This document shows, in pieces, positions 60,999-64,000 of a stretch of 64,000 bases of DNA. Position 1 is the first letter of the stretch, and the number at the start of each line of letters is the position of its first letter. Both the position numbers and the translations under genes were made by a program. Source of the DNA: Blattabacterium cuenoti (lineage in GTDB: Bacteria; Bacteroidota; Bacteroidia; Flavobacteriales; Blattabacteriaceae). The stretch spans positions 436,289 to 500,288 of the forward strand of contig NZ_CP059186.1 in NCBI RefSeq assembly GCF_014251335.1, in the 5' to 3' direction. The notes beneath the pieces are model-generated. The model made no database searches, was not told the origin of the DNA, and worked only from the letters and a program-made list of their open reading frames with translations.

Positions 60999-61016
60999 TG
61001 TAATTGAATAATTACA
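60999..61016. repeat. inverted repeat between lpdA and the ung remnant
   Basis: TGTAATT (60999-61005) and AATTACA (61010-61016) are perfect complements around GAAT. It lies in the 63-base convergent gap and may be a weak terminator; no T run follows. Confidence 0.35.
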
Positions 61017-61045
61017 ATAATAAATATATGAATATACTTTTCACT

Positions 61046-61720
61046 CTAACTCCAAAAAATAGTTTCTCTTCCTATTTTTTTTAAAAAATTATTAGTTTTT
61101 TCAAAATGTCTAGAACCCAAAAATCCCATATGAGCAGAAAAAGGAGATGGATGTGAAGCTTTTAGAATATAATGATTATGAAAAGAGTTAATTAAAGATA
61201 TTTTTTTTTGAGCATATTTTCCCCATAAAAGAAAAACAATATTTTTTTTTTTATTAGAAACAATTCGTATTATTTGATCTGTAAAAAATTCCCATCCTAT
61301 ATTTTTATGAGACAGAGGGTAATTTTTTCTGACTGTTAATATTGAATTTAACAATAATACTCCTTGTTTCGCCCAATGAATTAAAGATCAACTAATAGGA
61401 TAATTATTAAAACAATTATTCACTTCTGTAAATATATTTTTTAATGAAGGAGGAAAAGGAACTCCATCAGGAACAGAAAAACAAAGTCCATCAGCTTGAT
61501 ATTCTTTATTGTAAGGATCTTGTCCTATAATAACTACCTTTAATTCTTGAAAAGAACAATATTTGAAACAAGAAAATATATTTTTTTGTTTAGGAAAACA
61601 AATAAAACGATTATACTCAATTCTAAGAATCTGTAATAATTTTATAAAATACGGTTTATGATATTCACCCTTTAATAATAAATTCCAATTTATATTTATA
61701 TTTTCTCCTAGTATCATCAT
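61046..61720 (-). pseudogene. ung: uracil-DNA glycosylase interrupted by one in-frame TGA
   Basis: The first part (61720-61391) encodes the UNG N-terminus with GQDPYNKEYQADGLCFSVPDG, including the catalytic Asp of GQDPY. Then a TGA (minus strand, 61390-61388) appears, and the same frame continues with SLIHWAKQGVLLLNSILTVRK, FFTDQIIRIV, VFLLWGKYAQKK and HPSPFSAH, the second catalytic motif. Total frame is 225 codons, the normal length. The TGA falls at the Gly position of the xGxLxxWAxQGVLLLN region, so a single GGA to TGA change explains it. Without readthrough both fragments are non-functional, because the active site needs both halves. Sequencing error or readthrough remain possible. Confidence 0.85.
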
Positions 61721-61734
61721 TAAAATTAAATTAA

Positions 61735-62070
61735 CTAAGTAGAACTTTCATGCAAAAAATTCTTTTTTTTAATAAGTTCCTCTTTATTTTCATAATTTTT
61801 TTGATCTGGGATACAACATTGAACTGGACAAACTATAACGCATTGTGGTTGATCATAAAATCCTACACATTCTGTACACTTTTCCGGAACAATAAAATAT
61901 ATATCTTTTCTTTTGGGTTCTTGAAATATATACGGATCCAATATTTTATTCTTTAAAGAAGTTCCATCTGACATTCTCCATTTTTTTCCTCCTTCATAAA
62001 TTGCTTGATTAGGACATTCGGGTTCACAAGCCCCACAATTTATACATTTTTCTGTAATTTTTATGGACAT
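61735..62070 (-). CDS. dicluster 4Fe-4S ferredoxin
   Basis: Small electron carrier. The 111-residue product has a first cluster motif [12 protein letters not shown] (Cys9, 12, 15, 19) and a second, CTEC-x8[10 protein letters not shown], with the extra spacing of the flavobacterial YfhL-like ferredoxins. The Lys/Glu-rich tail is poorly conserved. Located 14 bases upstream of ung and divergent from the acyl-CoA reductase with 21 bases between. Its partner enzyme is unknown. Confidence 0.92.
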   Translation of the reverse strand: MSIKITEKCINCGACEPECPNQAIYEGGKKWRMSDGTSLKNKILDPYIFQEPKRKDIYFIVPEKCTECVGFYDQPQCVIVCPVQCCIPDQKNYENKEELIKKKNFLHESST

Positions 62071-62091
62071 CGAATTTGAAAATTAAAAAAA

Positions 62092-63132
62092 ATGATTCAA
62101 ACTTTTGATAATTTAGGACGTTTTCTTAGAGAAGTTAAGGATTTTTATGCACATGAAAAATGTTTATCAAAATATTCTAAAAAGTTTTTTCCTATTTTTC
62201 AAAAAATTCTTCAAAAAATAACTATTGCAAACAACTGGTTTAGAATAGAGGATTTATTAATAACTTTTGATCAATGGGGAAAAATTCTTCAAAAAAAGAA
62301 GTTAGAATATTGGATGAGCAAATACACTTTTATAAAAAAAAAACCTAAAAAAATTCTTGTTATTATGCCAGGAAATGTACCAATGGTAGGGTTTCATGAT
62401 TTTTTATGCGTTATTTTATCAGGACATAAGATCATAATTAAATTATCTGAAGAAGATAATTTACTCCTTCCGTTTTTATGTGAAATAATAATAAATGATA
62501 AACCTTCATTAAAAAATAAAATAAAATTTACAAATAACATCTTTCATGAAAAATTTGATTATGTAATAGCTACTGGGAACAATAACACAGCCCGTTATTT
62601 TGAATATTATTTTAGAAAACAACCTCTTTTACTGAGAAAAAATAGAACTTCCGTAGCAGTGTTACAAGGAACTGAAACAGAAGAGGAATTAATTTCTTTA
62701 AATAGAGATATGTTAACTTATTCAGGAAGGGGGTGTAGAAATGTAGGAAAAATATTTGTACCTCATAATTACGATGTTCATTTAATTTTAAAAAAATCAT
62801 TTATATCCGAATATATTACAAAAAATTATAAGTATACAGATAACTATAAATATTACCTATCTGTTTATACTATGGATAAAGTTCATTTTAAAAAAAATCA
62901 TTTTGTTCTTTTCAAAGAAGAAAAAAATTATCATAGTCCAATATCTGTAGTTTATTATGAATTTTATAATAATTTAAATGAATTGAAAAAAACAATTTTA
63001 GAAAATAATAACCATGTGCAATGTGTAGTATCTAAAAATTTTTTAGAAGAAGAAATCCTTTTCGGAAAAACACAGTATCCAAAACTAGAAGACTTTGCGG
63101 ACAAAATCGATACAATTCAATTTTTGAATTAA
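62092..63132 (+). CDS. acyl-CoA reductase (LuxC-like family)
   Basis: Aldehyde-dehydrogenase-fold reductase found beside the dicluster ferredoxin in flavobacteria. The 346-residue product has VIMPGNVPMVGFHDFLCVILSGHK (split by eye at PGNVPMVG and LSGHK), ATGNNNTARYFEYYF, and the catalytic Cys in YSGRGCRNVGK. It is somewhat shorter than LuxC proteins. The substrate acyl group is unknown. Its stop overlaps the convergent ribD end by 4 bases. Confidence 0.85.
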   Translation: MIQTFDNLGRFLREVKDFYAHEKCLSKYSKKFFPIFQKILQKITIANNWFRIEDLLITFDQWGKILQKKKLEYWMSKYTFIKKKPKKILVIMPGNVPMVGFHDFLCVILSGHKIIIKLSEEDNLLLPFLCEIIINDKPSLKNKIKFTNNIFHEKFDYVIATGNNNTARYFEYYFRKQPLLLRKNRTSVAVLQGTETEEELISLNRDMLTYSGRGCRNVGKIFVPHNYDVHLILKKSFISEYITKNYKYTDNYKYYLSVYTMDKVHFKKNHFVLFKEEKNYHSPISVVYYEFYNNLNELKKTILENNNHVQCVVSKNFLEEEILFGKTQYPKLEDFADKIDTIQFLN

Positions 63133-64000
63133 TAATTTAATTTAATAATCAGTTGATCTTTATTTAAATTCATTTTTTTCGATATTATTCCTTTTATTTC
63201 AGGCGCTTTTAGTCCACTTTTTAATACTTCCTTGCATATAAAAATACGACATTCATCCCAAATATTTTCTTGTATAAAATTTTCTAAAGTTTTTTTTCCT
63301 CCTTCTACTATTAGAGATAATATTTTTTTTTTGTGTAAAAAATTTAATATTTGATTTATTATTTTTTTTTCAAAAGAAATTTGAATATATTCGATATTCT
63401 CTTGATTTTCTTTTTTTTTTTCCGTAAAAACAATAGTTTTTTGAGATCCATCTAAAATAAAATAAGAATCAGAAATGCTTAATTTTTTATCAACAAAAAT
63501 TCTAACAGGATTCTGTCCGAACCATTTTCTAACATTTAACTTTGGATTATCGTTCAATACAGTTTTTCTTCCTACTAAAATTCCATCCTCTTCAGATCTC
63601 CATTTATGATTTAGTTGTCTAGCATGTATTCCACTAATCCAATTGTTTTTTCTATTTTCTGAATATATAAACCCATCATCACTTTGTGCCCATTTTAAAA
63701 TGATATAAGGACGATTTTTTTCATAAAAAGTAAAAAAACGTTTATTTAAAATTTTACATTGATCCATTAAAACGTTTTCTATAACTTCAATTCCATATTT
63801 TTTTAATTTTTTTATTCCTAATCCTTTTACTTTATCACAAGGATCTTGTATTCCTACTACGACTCTTGGAATATTTTTTTCAATGATCAAATCAACACAA
63901 GGAGGAGTCTCTCCAAAATGAACACATGGTTCCAATGTTACATATAAAGTACAATTAAAAAACAAGTATTCATCTTTTATATTATTAATAGCTAAGAATT
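63129..64000 (-). CDS. ribD: riboflavin biosynthesis deaminase/reductase RibD (5' end outside window)
   Basis: Bifunctional enzyme for the second and third steps of riboflavin synthesis. The visible part starts within the deaminase domain, with the zinc motif TLEPCVHFGETPPC near 63960-63890, then the reductase domain from about 63700 (RPYIILKWAQSDDGFI, GILVGRKTVLNDNPKLNVR, LIVEGGKKTLENFI). The frame stays open to the right edge, so the true start lies beyond 64000; a TTG at 63965 is internal. The His/Ala/Glu motif of the deaminase is off the window. Confidence 0.94.
   Translation of the reverse strand, partial: FLAINNIKDEYLFFNCTLYVTLEPCVHFGETPPCVDLIIEKNIPRVVVGIQDPCDKVKGLGIKKLKKYGIEVIENVLMDQCKILNKRFFTFYEKNRPYIILKWAQSDDGFIYSENRKNNWISGIHARQLNHKWRSEEDGILVGRKTVLNDNPKLNVRKWFGQNPVRIFVDKKLSISDSYFILDGSQKTIVFTEKKKENQENIEYIQISFEKKIINQILNFLHKKKILSLIVEGGKKTLENFIQENIWDECRIFICKEVLKSGLKAPEIKGIISKKMNLNKDQLIIKLNY

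Noticed and set aside
61388..61390. TGA recoded as a sense codon (Gly or Trp)
   Set aside because: TGA ends other intact genes here (miaB, groES, THX, aroC), so a genome-wide code change is excluded; a nonsense mutation in ung is simpler.

Overview
This 64 kb window is very AT-rich, tightly packed bacterial DNA that looks like a segment of a reduced flavobacterial endosymbiont chromosome. The best match I can name from memory is Blattabacterium, the cockroach/termite symbiont. The basis is flavobacterial protein signatures and gene orders (miaB - sigma-54 activator - lptE - secG - groESL; sdhCAB; ribD beside acyl-CoA reductase and ferredoxin; a tRNA array - tuf - secE - nusG - rplKAJL - rpoBC), almost no Shine-Dalgarno sequences, a promoter of the Bacteroidetes type (TTTG-N19-TAnnTTTG), overlapping genes, and no mobile elements, prophage, CRISPR arrays or rRNA operon. 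The genus is inferred, not proven.

Layout. 1-5150 (+): end of miaB, a sigma-54 activator, lptE, secG and groESL. 5169-8084 (-): kdsC-like phosphatase, PUR-domain protein, ABC exporter. 8178-10238 (+): nusB, yajC, coaE and an unlisted tiny ribosomal protein THX gene whose 3' end overlaps a convergent zinc peptidase. 10993-24195: ndh, menF with a thioesterase (menaquinone branch), idi, queD-like, gcvT, MATE exporter, deaD, aroC, miaA, tRNA-Val, folC, glnS. 24198-36857 (-): one long information-processing cluster from a tRNA array through tufA, secE, nusG and the L11/L1/L10/L12 proteins to rpoB and rpoC. 36942-41482 (-): lspA, dksA-like, ileS. 41538-44335 (+): mutS and two tRNAs. 44339-56670 (mostly -): guaB, a small low-complexity lipoprotein gene (+), rplS, glmM, FtsX-like permease, dnaB, accA, sdhBAC and a cysteine desulfurase. 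56918-60982 (+): rny, deoxyhypusine synthase-like gene, lpdA. 61046-64000: a broken ung, a dicluster ferredoxin, an acyl-CoA reductase (+) and the truncated end of ribD.

Functionally the window is housekeeping: transcription, translation, protein folding and export, envelope maintenance, respiration (NDH-2, succinate dehydrogenase, menaquinone), and biosynthesis of chorismate, folate, riboflavin, fatty acids and isoprenoids. I found no unknown multi-gene system. The points worth a second look are signs of genome decay and tolerance of it: glnS has no ATG before its catalytic motif; a MATE gene's only good ATG lies upstream of an A11 tract in the wrong frame; ung is cut by a single in-frame TGA; glmM carries a G9 run. 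There are also regulatory sequences: a textbook Bacteroidetes promoter before the tRNA/rpo cluster, an ATGTCAT-A-ATGACAT palindrome before groES, and a possible leader peptide before deaD. No stretch over 300 bases is without a gene; the longest gap (56671-56917) holds promoter-like sequence only.
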